This document shows, in pieces, positions 63,930-64,000 of a stretch of DNA of 64,000 bases. The notes beneath the pieces were generated by a model. The model was not told where the DNA came from. It saw nothing but the letters and a program-made list of their open reading frames with translations, and made no database searches. Both the position numbers and the translations under genes were made by a program. The DNA lies in the NCBI GenBank assembly GCA_963697355.1, contig CAVONV010000023.1, forward strand, positions 682,001 through 746,000, in the 5' to 3' direction. The first letter of the stretch is position 1. Every line of letters begins with the position of its first letter. The stretch is from CAVONV01 sp963697355 (GTDB lineage: Bacteria; Acidobacteriota; Vicinamibacteria; Marinacidobacterales; DATDRI01).

Positions 63930-64000
63930 GTCATTGAATGGAAATCAAGAACTCAAGAACTCAAGAATCCTGCAATCCAAATATTCCGTGTCCGGACTGC
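63930..64000. repeat. ACTCAAGAA repeats at the window end
   Basis: 'atcaagaactcaagaactca' followed by 'agaatcctgcaatccaaata' is the same wording as the 61.3 kb gap ('aagaatcctgaaatccacta'), then 'tccgtgtccggactgc'. The repeat runs out of the window. Confidence 0.6.

Overview
The window looks like a piece of a Gram-negative bacterial chromosome. It has a Pal/OmpA lipoprotein, a tripartite RND efflux system and many secreted or outer-membrane proteins. The gene mix suggests Acidobacteriota or a near relative: two beta-barrel proteins of the DUF5916 type, a CRTAC1-like VCBS protein, a PD40-propeller amidohydrolase, and a nucleotide-transporter/HEAT protein next to a cNMP-binding protein. That placement is inference from gene families, not from a marker gene.

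Layout. (1) 0-12.2 kb is a disturbed region. It holds relics of a TrkA C domain, an IS-type transposase, a CRP-like regulator, an NtrC tail, RpiB and a short GroEL-like stretch. Between them lies a markedly GC-rich block (about 3.4-8.6 kb) with two hybrid histidine kinases and an NtrC-type response regulator, all cut by many single-base frameshifts. A near-perfect sigma-54 promoter and a sigma-70-like promoter follow, then small unknown genes and a frameshifted sigma-70 family factor. (2) 12.2-24.2 kb is ordinary: RhlE helicase, an RND operon with one adaptor and two permeases, a PHP protein, tRNA-Val(TAC) with a large inverted-repeat element beside it, and a VCBS/ASPIC protein. (3) 24.2-40.4 kb holds secreted proteins, two tandem DUF5916-type paralogues, a CitE-like lyase, an amidohydrolase, a FlK-type thioesterase, a proteasome-beta-like hydrolase with a lysine-rich neighbour, and an HU protein. 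(4) 40.5-53.7 kb is a signalling cluster read entirely on the minus strand: TPR-pseudokinase, zinc-ribbon protein, Ras-like GTPase/GAF/pseudo-histidine-kinase fusion, PfkB kinase, then four overlapping genes. These four encode an ATP/ADP-translocase-like transporter with HEAT repeats, a double cNMP-binding protein, a secreted PPP phosphatase with TPRs, and a secreted Fam20-like kinase. (5) 53.8-64 kb holds a PilB/GspE ATPase, an MreB-like protein, pyrK-pyrD-pyrF, pal, a TlpA-like thioredoxin, a degenerate sigma-54-type activator and pdxT.

The strongest candidate for an undescribed system is the four-gene overlapping operon at 40.5-46.7 kb. It puts a predicted extracytoplasmic kinase and an extracytoplasmic phosphatase in one translationally coupled unit. 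The same unit carries a transporter of the ATP/ADP-translocase family, which could in principle supply nucleotide outside the cytoplasm (inference). The proteasome-like hydrolase at 38.4 kb is a second candidate.

Several families of low-complexity repeats fill gaps between genes, often as inverted pairs at convergent gene ends, and one appears to have entered a coding sequence. Single-base frameshifts also occur outside the disturbed region (RND permease, adaptor, both DUF5916 genes, the transporter). Some may therefore be sequencing errors, and calls of 'pseudogene' must be read with that in mind.
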